Assembly (NCBI GenBank): GCA_009103225.1
Contig: RHPI01002823.1
Location: 322,989 to 386,988, forward strand
From: Chlorokybus atmophyticus
Lineage: Eukaryota > Streptophyta > Chlorokybophyceae > Chlorokybales > Chlorokybaceae
Length of the DNA stretch: 64,000 bases
Direction: 5' to 3'
Numbering within the stretch: position 1 is the stretch's first letter; every line of letters starts with the position of its first letter. This document shows positions 25,445 to 45,100 of this stretch, one piece after another. The position numbers and the translations under genes are program-made. The notes under the pieces are model-generated. The model was given only the letters and a program-made list of their open reading frames with translations. It made no database searches and was not told where the DNA came from.

Positions 25445-26400
25445 TCACGCTACACACGGCATGGTCCCCCCCGCCCCCACCCCTCCCTTCTCCCCTCCCC
25501 TCGTCCTCCTCTTGTCCCGTCCCTCCGTCTCCCTCGCCACGTACGCCGCGGGCAGCTCGGGACGCGACTGCGACTGCGCCGCCGTGTCGGACAGAGAGCG
25601 CAACTCGTCGGACTCAGGGGAGGGGCTGCCGGCGGGGGTGGGGAAGATCGGGTTGCCCGCGGCGTCGAGGGCAGGGATGCGGTCCACGTCTTTTGTCATC
25701 ACGAAGGGAGGTTGGGGCTGTCGCAACACGAGCTCTGTATGGGCTGGGGAGGGTGTCAGTGTTTGCTTGTGGTGCAGAAACGGTGGGACGATGCGGCAGT
25801 TGCGAATGCTGCGCATGCATGTTAGGATTCCAGCTTCTTGCTAACACTCTAGTGGCGACCTTATGTGCGGTGTCATCACTTGGCAGCTAATTGTTGATCA
25901 ACTGATAACATCAGTGCCTGCCCATGCACATGGACGAGGCACAATATGCCAAGCTTTGTCGTTCACTTTGAAACAACAAAGCCAATATCAACACCAGAGC
26001 TGGCAGCGACACGGTAGGCTGCAGCTCTATCCGTGCGCGGCTTAGAGTCCCAGACGACAACAACATGGTTATATGAACGCACACAACTACTGCGCTAGCC
26101 ACGACGCCCATGCAACAATCGTTGAGACGTGCATGCATTCCTATCTTGCGGAAGGTCAGGAACCTCCACCCTCATGCCCTGTTGCAGCGGACCAGCTCAC
26201 CCACCTCGCAGCAACCCGCAGAAGCTTCAAGCTCCAACATAAAAACACGCGCATGGAGGCGGCGATACGGTACACGTATTCATGCACACCGGCAGCATAT
26301 GGCGCACGCACCTTGGGCAGCCCGCCTGGCTGGGCTGGCTGGTTCGTGCGCTTGCTTGTCGCAGTGCTGCGATTGCGTGCTGTTCTCACGCCGTTACGCT
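25445..26400 (-). CDS. unidentified protein, terminal exon clear, 5' exons tentative
   Basis: Not recognised. The clear part is the last exon, about 25737-25445, entered at CATACAG|AGCTCG and ending in TGA. It reads QPPFVMTKDVDRIPALDAAG, a Ser/Pro/Glu-rich stretch, then a basic Arg/Lys/Gly tail. Upstream, minus-strand frames at about 26390-26312 (ending GGLPK before GTGCGT) and about 26181-26110 could be earlier exons, but joining phases were not settled. Codon use is GC-rich like the lumenal-protein gene that starts divergently at 26985. Confidence 0.4.
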
Positions 26401-26984
26401 GAGTGACGCGAAGAAGAAGGCGACGGCGAGAACGCGGAGTGCGGGGATCGGGAGAACCGGTTCGATCGACTCCCGAATGGAGATCGGCGTCGGGTGGACA
26501 CGTCGCCCGTCCCTCGGCAAGGGTGTGTCAGATACGGCGGCTGCCGACGTGGACGGGGCCAGGACTCCGCGCCGAAGTCGTCAGCATGCATGGGGCAGGC
26601 TGCCTCAAATTGAGATCCTCAATAGGTCGATGGCAGCATCAATGACTCATTGATAACGAGGCAGGCTTGAACGTGTGTCTGGCACAGACCAGTGAGACAG
26701 TGTGGCACAGACTCTTTGGCCAAGCGGGTGTCGCATCATAAAAGCATTTTTGGTCTTTTGTAGTTCATGCACGCTAGGCCTACTGACACAGTGCGGTGCA
26801 ATCCGCCCCGGCCCGCAGACGTGCCCTCCTTCACCCGCCTGGCCCAACTTATAGTTGCTTACACTCGACCCGACCCCATGGTCAGCGATAGTGTCAGCAT
26901 CGGTGCCATCCGCATTGTCGACAGTGTGCTGTGCCGCATTTCCACACTCCTTGCCCCCTGTCTGTGTTTGGCGTGACCAGCAAT

Positions 26985-27976
<992 letters not shown>

Positions 27977-28535
27977 TGCAGTTCGAGTACGAGTGTGCGC
28001 TTTGCAGAGTAGTACGCCAAGTTTTGAGGCCGTTTTTTGGTTGCAATGTACACGCGCACGCGCGCGTACAAACTGTATCTGTATATATGCGGAAGGTTGA
28101 GTAGGAACAGGAGTGGTGTCTGGGTCGTGAAGATCATGACGACCAATATTGTAGTCACACATACACACGTTTGGTGAAGTTGGATTGCCACCTGTTGGTC
28201 CCTGATGCTTGGCAGTGAATGTGCTACAATGTGTCAGTGGCTCTTTGACAGTGACAGGCCCTTCACCAAGCAGTCTACACTCCTGTATTGACAATTGCTG
28301 CTCTATTGCGGTTGTTGCTATGTACTACTGAAGCATGCATGTCATGCCAACACATACACGCCAAACAGGGTACACACCAGCCAGTTGGCAGTTCGTATAA
28401 AACATACAGGTTGCTGTTGACAGGGTGTGGGAGCTCTGATCTTGCACGTGACTTTCCATCCATTTCATACACGATGGAGAAACCAAGTAACAACAACCTC
28501 ATCTTGGCTCTCAGCTGTTCTATTGCGCACTGCTG

Positions 28536-28570
28536 TTAGAACCATGGCATATAAGTTGCCATGGTTCTAA
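28536..28570. repeat. perfect 14-bp inverted repeat
   Basis: Arms 28536-28549 and 28557-28570 flank a 7-base loop; a second 11-base inverted pair (CAACCAACTCA) follows just downstream. The repeat could be a transcript hairpin or a tiny transposon relic. Confidence 0.9.
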
Positions 28571-29103
28571 TACAACCAACTCAACCGCCAGCGCTGACTG
28601 CTGATTGTGAGTTGGTTGTAGCAGAAACTTGCGCCTCGCATGCGTCATGACACGTGATTTGAGTTGACATACAAGCACACTCGCGCACACATATGCACGC
28701 GCTCGCACACACGCATGTCCACTGATGTCCGCAGTGTCACAATGCATTTACTCACAAGTCCACAAGCACGACTGTTGTATATAACGCACACCACACGTGT
28801 GCACCATGTGGCTCGGTTGAGTACCATTATGTATCACTACGTTGCGTTGTGTCTGAACTTGTGACGTAATGTGGGTTTATGTGGCACTTTGCCGGCTTCT
28901 TGGCATGCGACTCTGTCGGATGGCATGGCTGATGCGGTGAGTGCTAAGGTAGGTAGTCGCGGGCGTTTCTGGTGTGCGTGCGCATCTGTTGTTGTGGCAC
29001 TGGAATTTTGCTGTTGCTGTTGTTGTGGCCTCAAAGCCTCCCAGAAGCAAATCTCGCACGTCGCGGTGCAACCGTCCAGTACGGGCATCCGTAGAGTCGT
29101 TCG

Positions 29104-29134
<31 letters not shown>

Positions 29135-29200
29135 ATGCGCATGCTTGTGTCTCTATGCGTGGGTCCAAGCTTGTAAGACCTTTAATCAAAAAGTTTTTTC

Positions 29201-29264
29201 CAACGTCGCAGCTTACTCACCTGCATGTCCTGATGGACATGCAGGTGAGTGAGCTGCGACGTTG
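29201..29264. repeat. 30-bp inverted repeat around a GTGAGT motif
   Basis: Arms 29201-29230 and 29235-29264 match except for one base, with a 4-base loop. The second arm contains GCAG|GTGAGTGAG, which has the form of a 5' splice site. Confidence 0.95.
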
Positions 29265-30078
29265 GAACATCAGCACACAGTGGAACGCGAGACATTCAGG
29301 CACCCCGGCGTCCACCGCCTCCAACCCGTTGGACACCGCTGTGAAAGTGGGCCCCATGCGCGAGGGCATTGTCTTGAAGATGCGCCAATTCCCCTGTTAT
29401 CCTACATACATCACCTCAGTTACTCAGTCGCACACACACACACGCACGCGCACGAGCACGCGCACATGCACATGCACATGCACGCGCACAACTACATGCG
29501 CACAACACACACTTGTGCGCACATGCATCCGCGAGCACGCTGGCGTGCATGTGTACTTGCACACGCGTACACAGACACCCCCACGTTCACATACGCACAC
29601 AAGCACACACTACGGCTTGCTGCCAGGCAAGCTTGCGTGCTGAGCCGGCAGCTGGGACATACAAGCCCCGTGCAAACGCTTCTTGACAAGCAACGTGAAA
29701 AGAAGCTTGCTGCTCAAATCCCGCAAAGAGTTGAACATCACCATGACATGCACACGCACATCGAAGGGGTCGGGACGTCAGATGTTCTTGCTCGACACAA
29801 TGCACGCACTCGCTGATGCACGCACACAGACAGAGCGTGAGAGAGCAGCAGATCGGGAGACAGGTGTAAACAGTTTCGAAGTTGGGGGATTGGGTGTGCA
29901 AATTGATGGTAGGATGAGCAAACCAACGTTATAATGCAACTGAGTAACACCGCAGCTACACTACCCGCGCACTAAGCGGTTGTTGGGAGGGCAATGCACG
30001 GGTATCAGCCAACGGGCGGGAACTACTTGTACCACACGATTGATGACATTACCACAGCAGTTTCAGCAACTGGTGGTT

Positions 30079-34234
<4,156 letters not shown>

Positions 34235-34439
34235 GGTTGGATGAACCCGGGCACACAGAGGGAGAAAGCAGGCAGGGAGGTTTGCTACACATACAACTGG
34301 ACTGAAGCGAGGTGCGCCTGCGCCGTTTGTATACTCAGTTGTACTCTGCTGCTTGGCAAGGCTGCGCAACTTAACGCCGCGTCAAGTTGAGCAGCCCCCC
34401 CCCGAGATATAAATACTGACAACTGCTGCAAACTAGTAG

Positions 34440-35400
<961 letters not shown>

Positions 35401-36110
35401 AATGCCAGCCTATTGGAATTCTGTCGCTTGGGGAAGTAAAGCCTTGAGAGAGGAGGGGGGGGGGCGACAAGAAGATAGTCTCCTCTTCCAGCACAGCGCC
35501 AAGGTACGATGACGCACACATGCACACTTGACTTGTACAATCCCTTATTGTCATGCATGCACATGAGCACACACGCGCACCTGCACATGTGCACAGTCAT
35601 GCGGACAATGCACGCATTGGTGCGTGCACACGCCTGCGTGTACGTGCACACTTCCTCCCTGCGAATACACATTAACCAGCATGCATACGCACACACGCGT
35701 GGAGGTGTCCCCAGACAACATCAGCACCACCCGGTTGCCGCTGCCAGCAACCGTAGCTGAGCAGGACGGTGTGGACAGCTGCAGCCATTAGAGCGCTCAA
35801 GGTAAGAGACACCATGTCTTGGGTTCGGTGATGATGTCGCACCACGAATGCACGCATGCAACGCGTTTCAGGCAAATCACAGCGCCTGCATATGCATGGC
35901 ACCTGTGTTGGCTGTGTTGTAGCCTAAGGTAGTCAATAACTATAGCATGGCTGCATGTTGAGACCGGTTGTTGTTGTTGTTGCCCCGGTTTCTCAGCCTC
36001 GCCACAAGCCTGCACGCACGGCACGGTGGGGACACATTCCACCCCGTGTGCACATAACCACCTCACCGCAGCCTCCCGAGCCACACTACCCTTGATAAGA
36101 ACCAAACATC
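35401..36110. other. non-coding interval
   Basis: It holds CA/TG-rich microsatellite DNA (35510-35700) and the 3' flank of the histidine kinase gene. No coding exon was supported. Confidence 0.5.
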
Positions 36111-39100
36111 TCAACCTGGTATTTGTTGTTGGTGGTGGTGGTGTTGGTGGTGGTGGTGGTAGGGTTGGGTTGGGTTCGGTTCATGTGTGATGAACGGCAG
36201 TGTGATGAGGAAGAGTGTTCCGCTGTTGCCGGGTGGTGCCAACGGCTTTTTCTGTGTGATTTGGACGGTCCCACCCATAAGCTGGACCAAAGACCGCACT
36301 ATGCCCAAACCCAACCCGCTCCCGCCGTGCGTGCGCGCTATGCTCGCATCCGCCTGGTCAAGAGAGTGTTGAACGTGTATATGTGGAGGGGGGCGTGTGT
36401 GACCGCCCGTGTATGTGCCAACACACCCACACACGCACATACACACACCTGAATATGGTTGTCAAAGACCGCCTCCCACATGTCCTGCGGTATCCCGCAC
36501 CCCAAGTCTTCCACCTCAAAGGTGCAGGTGACCACACGTCCACCACCGCGGTGATGTTGCTGTGTCACCACAAGCGGGCCTGTCTGCCCTGTCATGTCCA
36601 CCACACAGTGCCCAGCGGATGAGTCCTCCGCAGCATGCGGAGAAAGAGCGGGAAAAGGAGGAGGTGATAGATCCTCCACGACCCTTCCCCTGATGGCCAC
36701 GTAACCGAAAGGCATGAACTTGAGAGCGTTGGGCAACAGGTTGGTAAAAACCTGGGTTGGGGACAAGGGAGAGCATAAGTAAGTGGTGTTATTCACTGTG
36801 CGCACACACGCAAATGCGCACATGCACACGCGCGAACATGCACACGGACACGCGCACGCAGACACCCACATGCCCCCACCTGCATGACTCTCTTCCTGTC
36901 TCCCACGATGACGCGCGGCAGTGTCGCGTCCATATCCACCACCAGCTGGAAGTCTCTGTCGGGCCGCTTGACCATGCACATGTCGGCCACGTGACAGAGC
37001 GCGGCGTGGAGGTCGAAAGGCAACGCCTCCAGCTTCATCTTCGCGTCCACCAACTTGTCGATGTCGAGGATGGCGTTTAAAACTGAACTGAACTTCTGCA
37101 CTCCACCCACGCCTATGCTGGCCAAGCCCACGCTGACGTCTATCTCACCTCGTCGCCCAACCACACACGCCATATGCCAGCACTCCACAACCACTCAGGT
37201 TCACTTCTCAACTTAGCCGCCACTTAAAGAAACAGGACTCACAGCGCAACAACACAGTCGCCAACTACCACCCGCTCACCGGGCCACCAGGCACAACCCC
37301 CTGGCCGCCGTTGCCTTGGCGCGGACACCATGGTGTAGGCCAAGCGAATTGGCGCCAGCGGGAAAGTAGCCGAGCAAACCCTAATTCCGAGCCACACAGC
37401 CCGAAATCAGCTTCTCAAGACCCGAAGCCGTGGGAAGCCGTGCTAGGCTTAATACTCAATGCATGGCTTCATGCAAACAGTACCTTGGGAGTTGTTCCAC
37501 GCCTACGCTGGCCAACAGTTCCAATGGGCATTGGGCATGCGGGTTTGGAAGGGCGGCGGGCCACAGCTGGTGGTTTGGGCGGCGGTGTGGGCGGCGGGCA
37601 TTGGGTGGAGTAATTGGCGAGTCGCTGCCAGCATGGTGGCGATGCGTTGTGCTTGGTCTGTATGACCCCAAGAGCACAGACGCCATCGCCAATAAGCTTG
37701 AGCCACAGCCCTAATGGCGTCAGCACCCGCTCTCCTACCACCAACCAGCAGGTGTGTAGGGCACCTGATCAAGCTGCTTTCTCGTCTGCTCCCCCTGGCG
37801 CTTGCTCGTGTAGCTTGCTGTCGTAGTGCTCAGTTGCCACTACAAGTGCTAGTCGTCATAGTGCTGTCAGTGCATTGCTGCGCTACACTGACCCACAGAC
37901 CAATTGCTCATGTAGCTTGATGGAGTTGCTTCTTCTTGCTATCGTCGTAGTTGCCATTGCTAGCGCTGTGAGTGTTACTTGGTCAGCTGCGCTTGCTGCG
38001 CTACACTAACGATTCGATTACTTGTAATTACAGGCTAGTAAATCAGCTGCTAGAATGCCAAAGAGGGAGGACGTGGAAGGTTGTAAGACGAAGAAAGAGA
38101 TGCAGAAACTTTGTGAGGGTTACCTGTTGCACGCAGTGGCACCAAGCTGCGATCGAAGGCTGCTTGCTGATGTGGTAGGGCAGCAGACTCTGGACGCTTA
38201 CCGTACACCACCTGAGGCAGCGAGCAGCAGCAGGGTCCGGAACAAGACCCACAATGTCATCAGCTTCGAGGACGACTCGTCCTCGGAGGATGAGGACGAA
38301 GACTGTCCACCACTTGCTGCAAGCAAGTAGGTTCATGTTGCCGTTATTCAGCAGGCTTAATTGAATGTGCATAGCAATTGTCCGCAATTGCTCTTCGCTT
38401 GCAGGAAGCTGACATTGTCTTCACCACCTGAGGCAGCAAGCAGCAGCAGGGTCCAGAACAAGACCCACATTGTCATCAGCTCCGAGGACGACTCGTCCTC
38501 GGAGGATGAGGACGAAGACTGTCCACCACCTGCTGCAAGCAGTAGGTTCATGTTGTCGTTGTTAAGCAGGCTCATTTGACTGTGCATATGTAACGATACC
38601 ACTACTTACTTGCTGGTCGGGGCTTGGCAAACTTATGCACAAGCACTAAGGACTTACAGCGGAAGTCCCACCAGCACCACGGAGCACGGGAAGTTGCAGA
38701 AGCGCACCAAGGGAGGAGAGGATGACCACCAACCTCTCACACAACTCCAGCCCCAGGCACACCCACGCCCAACACACCCACATGCACACACACAACACCC
38801 CACCCCACAAGGGATGAGGGGGAGAGCCCCTCCAACTACAACCAGGCACCCCACACACAAGTGGCCCTCAAGTGGTGAACACACTCTGATCCCTACTTAA
38901 GGTTGCTACTGAGCTTATATACCACTTGCCACTCTCCCGACCTGGCACACAGCATTTCCAAGGTCCAAGGCCTTGTCACTGTGTGCTGACCTAGCAGCAC
39001 AAGCTGACTGTGTCCAACATAGGACCTATCCCATCATCGGGCATCCACCTTGGAATTGACATTGTCAAACACAGGACAAGTCAACCTCGGATTGTTTTTT

Positions 39101-42100
39101 TTTCCCCAACGCAAATAAGAGAAATGTATTAAGAAGAAACATGCAAGAGTTGGAGGCGACAAAAAGGCTAGTACATGCTATAATCAATAGAGAACACGTC
39201 ACAAACACTAGTTTCCAGCGTATGCCAGTGTATCCGAGGAAGAGGAGAAGCCCAGGCTGTAGAGCAGAGGAAAGAGTGGCAAGCTCACGAGTCCGTGAAG
39301 GCTCTGAAACGAGCAAGTCAAATGTCTTCATGTGGCAAGGACGTGACTAGAAGCCACTCCTCCTTGGCCCGAACCTGAACACTGGATGCGCGAGAGCACA
39401 CAATGACAGTTGAGGAGGGAGAGGAACCTGAGTACATTACCGAACACCTGGCCACCCAGATGTGCCAGAGCGTCAATGCGCAAAGAGTCAACCACACCGG
39501 ACGGAGCAGTGTGTGAGAACTTGGAAACGAACTGTGAAATAGGAGCTGGGAAAAAGACAGGGAAGAAGGGGAGCCGCCGATGCGTATCTATAGAGCAGAG
39601 ACCCAAGCCCAGCCTGCACGGACCAGCGAGCAGCAAAGGAAGAGGTGCTCGGGAGTTTCAAGACATTGCAGAGAGCATGATATACACTCCCCAGAAAAGT
39701 TCATTTTTGCGAGCCTGTCACCTGTGTGTAATGCCTGGTGTAACAATAGCCATAAGACAGAACGGTGCTTGGCCGCCAAGGGTGTCTTGTGCAGGCGCGA
39801 CCAGTGAGCTGGCCATGATACAGGGTGTTGCTCAGTGTCCCATTGGCGCAATGCGGGCGCCTGATGTGCGTGTGCTGTGCTGAGGAGGGTGTAGCCGAAC
39901 TTGACCGTGTCATCCCATAATGAGAGGGGTTGTTGCGGGGAAAACGCCTGCGTTTCCCATACAGACAACGCCGGGTCCATGTGGAGCATGTGCAAGGGAG
40001 CTCCCCCCGCTACACGCCACCCCATGTAGCGTTGAATGTCGGGCAATGCCAACCATGCGGGGGAGCCGATGGCGGGCTTGCCTCGCCAGCGCACTGTTGA
40101 AGATATTCCAACTTCCGGTCAGCTTGCCCTCTGCATAGGAATACACGGAGAGGACCTCGATGACTCCGGACTGAGTTTCAGCAGACTGCAGAGCAAGGCC
40201 TTACAACAACCGTTGGATCTTGGTGGATACGGAGCCGAATGACACGTAGAGTAGCTTATTGGATAGATCTTGAAGTTAGCTACGTGGTGCAATTTATAGC
40301 ACAGGATTTGGTTGAGTATATCGTGCAGCTTGTAGACCAGCAGTGTGTGTATTTGGTGCAGAATCTGGCGGGTATAAAACCCCGCGTACTTGTGTTCTTA
40401 ATACAAGCTGTAGTGTTGTGATGTAGCATGTCACCCATGTGCATGTGCTTGTCAACGTGTGTATGTCAACACGCACAGGCTCTGGCAGGACCCGGATGTG
40501 CTGCAACGTGGAGATGCCCGTCGTGAATGGGGAGGGAGGGGCGAGGATGTCTCCCTCATTGCCGACAAGAGGAAAGAGCAAGCCGGTGCAGAGCTGGCCG
40601 TGTGTGGACTCTGCACGCAGTGCCGCACTGACCTTGTGATCAGGAGTGAGAAGGCCCCACCACTCTCCAACAGTAGGACACCCATTCCCGCCGTGCAGTA
40701 GCAGGCGTCAAGCTGCCGGGAGGAGATTCCACAGCTCGGCTGCGTGTTCTTCCGCCCTAGCATCCGAGGGTACCCACAGTGCAAGGGTAGAAGCTGAATA
40801 TGGCCGACGCAGAACATTGTCTCAAAGCGTTGCCACCGTGAGAAAGCCTGCCACTGCCCAGTGCCGCTAGTAGCGCCTGGAAGGCTAAAAGCCACCCACC
40901 ACCTGGCCGAGCGCGTCCACGACGTGTGCATTATGAAAGAGAGGTTGTCTCAAAACCTCATCAAAGTTTGTTGGTGACGGCGCAGCAGGGCGGATCTGCA
41001 TCCACGCCTGAAAGATGTTGCGCCAATGCACCGGAAGGTGCCGAATGGGCATGCCGACAGCGTACAGGGTTGCCCCTTCAGGTACCCAGCGTATCAAGCG
41101 AGAAACGCCTGTCCGTGAGGGGAGGTGCTCAGTACCCCACATGTCAATCCGATGAAAGCCCAGCACCTTCCATTCCGCCCATGTGGGGTCCATCAAGCGG
41201 GCAGCTCACTTGGCTAGTAAAGCCGTGGTTTGCCATGTCGGGTGCAGCACCCCTAGGCCCCCAAGCCGCTTGGGCAAGCAAATAGTGGGCCAGTTTTCTT
41301 GTCCGCCTCTGGCACGCTGCTCGGTGTCATGCCGCCATATGTACCCCCTGCAGTTGGCGGTCAACTGTCTGAGATCCGTCGCTGCGGGAGAGGCTATCGC
41401 TGCTGGATACCAGAGACATAACAGGACGGTCTGGTTGGCTGTGAGAGCCCGCCCCACCAAGGATAAGTGCTGGCGCAACCATAGCTCAAGCTTGCGCCGC
41501 ATCTTGGCTATCACCTCGGTGAACAGCTGGTCTTGGTGGATAGAAATGCCCATGGAAACACCAAGAAGAGAGACCGCTTCCCCTGCTGACAGCCAATGCA
41601 CCCCCTAGCTGGGGGGGGGGGGGGNGAAGAATGCCTTTCGACTTCCTCAGGTTGAGGCTGGAATCCTAGGCCAAGCAATACAGGTCCAGGACTTTGCAAA
41701 GGGCGTGGAAGCTGCTCGAGGTGAGAGCAATGTAGACCTTCGTGTCGTCCGCGTATCTTGTGTACTTTAGCTCGTGGGCCACGTCCTGCAGTTCATCCGC
41801 GTTTTGCAGCCGTATGGCCTCAACCTCAGGAGTGATGCGGAGGAGAGCACCCAAACACCCAGTGGCAAGGATGCAAAGAGAGGGAGCCAATGGACAGCCA
41901 TGTCGCATACTGCGGTGCAGAGCGAAGGGAGAAGACAAGTGGCCGTTTATTAGCACCGAGCTCCAGCTCCTCCCACTTCATCGTGCGTACCCATTGCCAA
42001 AGGATCGGGCCAAAGCCCAAATGCGAGAGCGCGCCATATAGAAAGTGCCAGTCTAATTGGTCGAATGCCTTCTCAAAGTCTAGCGGGAGAAGAGCACCGC

Positions 42101-45100
42101 GCTGCCCTGTGTGTGCAGCATGCTGCATAGCGTTCAGGGCCACTAGCACATTGTCCAGGATGTACCTGTGGCGCACAAAGCCTGCCTGCAACGGGTGGAC
42201 TGCCGTAGGAAGCACAGGCGCCACGCGAACTGCTAGAGCTTAGGCAAGAATCTTGTAGTGGGTGGGCAGCAGCGTGATGGGCGCCAGTTGCAAAGGTCGG
42301 ACTGTTCTCCTTTCTTGTGCAACATGAGGATGACCCCCCTCGCTGGCCTTCACCCAACCGCCCTTCCGCTAGAATGTGCTGACAGTAAAGGGAATGGTCC
42401 TCCCCTGAGAGAGGCCATGTAGTCTGCCAAAACGCCGTGGTGAGGCCGTCCTCGCCTGGGGCTTTGTGCGGGGGCATGCTCTGTAGTGCAGCGTGCAACT
42501 CAAGCAGCGTCAGTGGAGACTCCAAGACCTGAGCTTGCTGAGCGGAGACCTTCCTATCCATTGCCTGCCAACACTATCGGGCTGCAGCTGCTTTTATTGC
42601 TGGCGGGTAGGGTGAGGAGGTGTATAGCTTGTGATAGAATGCTGAGACCTCGTCCGACATACAACTATTGCTGGTCACTGGTGTTATCAAGGGCTCGTGG
42701 GCATGAGTGATAGCATGAAGCACGTGCGCATGAGTGTGAGGACGGCCTTGGGCAAAGAAGAAGGAGGTCATCCGCTCCCCTTCAAGACGCCAGTGGGCGC
42801 TTGAGCGTATTGCAGCACCCTAGAGAGTGCACCTAGATCAGCCAGCAGACGCGAGTGCGCTAATTGAATGGCTGTGTCTTCAGGACTAGCAGACAATGCC
42901 GCCTCACATCTGACCAGCTAGTCCTGCAGATGGTGTAGCTGCCTGTTGTGTTGTTGCCGTACAGTGTGCCAGTGCTTCTGCGCCATCATGGCAACCTTCG
43001 CAAGCCTTGCTTCAAACCATTGTATATAGGCCTGCCTGGGGTGCGGAGAGGTAAGCCGGTGCAGCTGCCACAGACTTTCCAACTCTGCCATAAACGAAGA
43101 ACGCTTGAGAAGAGCGGGGTTGAGTTTCCACAAGCCCGGGCCCTAGTCCACATCCGAGCCAGACCGTATATATGAATGCACTGGCTTATGGTCAGACAGC
43201 CACTCCTCCTGCAGGATTGAGGAGCTGTCGAAGAAAGTACTGAGAGTGGCGGGGGCATAAAACCGATCAAGGCGCGCAAGCTTGCGGCCTGTGTTCTCAC
43301 GCCTGTTGTCCCAAGTGAAGGCGCAAGTGCCAGAGTTGCAGCTGCGCCACACATCATGCAAGTCCATCTCCCCCACCATCGCATGAAGAGCAAATGCGTC
43401 TTCCATGCTAGGGAGTCTATCGTGGGGAAAGCGATCCTCATCCACATCCTCCACACAGTTCCAGTTCCAGTCACCACCCAGCAAATACCAATCCGCGTGA
43501 GGGAGGAGAAAGGGGAGTGTAGAGAAGAAAGCGTCTCTAGCCTCTCGCGTGTCCGAGGGTGCGTACACACTGGCGACGACAAGGACGTTACCAAACCAAC
43601 GAACACGCACCCAACAGCATTTAGCAGGGGCGGCCACGCCTGTGTCAATGATATAGTCCTGCCAAGCTGGTGGGCACAAGATTGCCACCCCCCCGCGTGT
43701 GCCTTCCGCAGGGCCCCACACACTCGGGCCTCGCCAACAGCATTTCGCCGTCCATTGGGCAGCTGGTGACGTTCCTAGTTTCGTCTCTTGCAAAAAAAGA
43801 ACTCCATCCTTCGACGAAGGCCATAAGCGAAAGCGGGTGATTGCCGATATGTGACGCCGACCATGCGAAGATGCACCTGCCAAGCTTGACTGATTGCCGT
43901 TCATGCCTCGAACATTCCATGTCCACACGGAGAACGTGGACGTGAGACTTGAAGACGCTTGCATCAGTCAAGGCCCAACACCCGCTCCTAAGTATATGGC
44001 GCGCCTTGAGAAGGGGTTCCGCCAGCCAAAGGCCATGGCGGACATGAAGAACGGTGCTGAGCGGAGGTGTTGGCGGTGACGTGAGAAGCGTGCTCTAACA
44101 CCTCCAGCACATGTGCATCAACGAGGTCGTGGCTGCCTCCCGCAACGTCCTCAACAAGGAGTGGATCAACCCACATCACATCCTCCGCGCCTGAGGTGTT
44201 GGGGGGTTGTGACATTACTTCCTCGTCGTGCCACAACCATGTGTGAACATGGTATGACGTGCCATCTGCAGCCGTGTGCATGAACAAGAGCTCCGGGCTT
44301 GGAGTAGAATGTGTAGACTCCGGGACGCCCAGCATGGCCGAAGCCAGCCCCCGCGCCTGCCAACCATGATTGGAGGGGGAGGGGTCCGCTGGCAAGGTAG
44401 CCGGGATGGTTAGCTTGTCGCCGTTCTGGCGAACCAGCCCCAGCCACCAGCATTGGGCCGCATACTCGTACACCAGGACTCCCCCGAACATGCGGGTGGG
44501 GTGCAAGTCTCTCGGAAGGGGTGGTGGTGATTGCGGGGAGAGGGGGGGGGTGACGGGGAGAGCTGCAATTTTCTTCTCACCGACGGGGGGGAGGCCTCCC
44601 GGAAGGGTGTGTGATGGGATGGGGGAGGGAGGCGGGGAACGGAGGAGCTGCCCATTGGGGATGGAGGCGGACATTGCGGGGTGGTGTGGGCGAGGGGTAG
44701 TGTAGAGAGACTCCGAGAAGTCTGTGTGTGAGGAGGAGGGGTGAGACGGTGATGATAGCGGAGTGCGTGCATGTTGCTCCAACCATGTGCGCATCGCAGA
44801 GGCTATCATCAAGGGTGTGATGCGAGGCTTGCCGTGCTTGCTGAGTCTGGGGCGGGCCTGGGCTTGCCACTCCGACAAGGACACCCATTGCTGCTGCGCC
44901 GTTGCTTGGTGGCATGCCTCGGCAGGAAGAAGCAATGGGCAAAGAACGAATAGGCACGGATGCAATGGCATGCCCCCCGTAGTGGACTTGAGTTTGAGAC
45001 AGACGACTCAAGCTCAGCGTCCCTGATGGCGTCTAATGACATACCGGCCTGCTCCAGCGTTGCCCGCAGTATAGAGCAACAATATTGCATGCCGTCAGCC

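Larger units (their letters stand above)
27977..30078. other. mostly non-coding, doubtful plus-strand exons
   Basis: At 29245-29410 (+) an open frame beginning SELRRWNISTQWNARHSG may be exonic, and a short frame from the acceptor near 29628 ends in TGA. They were not linked into a gene. CA/TG microsatellites dominate 29424-29600. Confidence 0.35.

Noticed and set aside
29424-29816. His/Thr-rich and Cys/Val-rich ORFs on both strands
   Set aside because: They come from CA/TG simple repeats; no splice or domain support.
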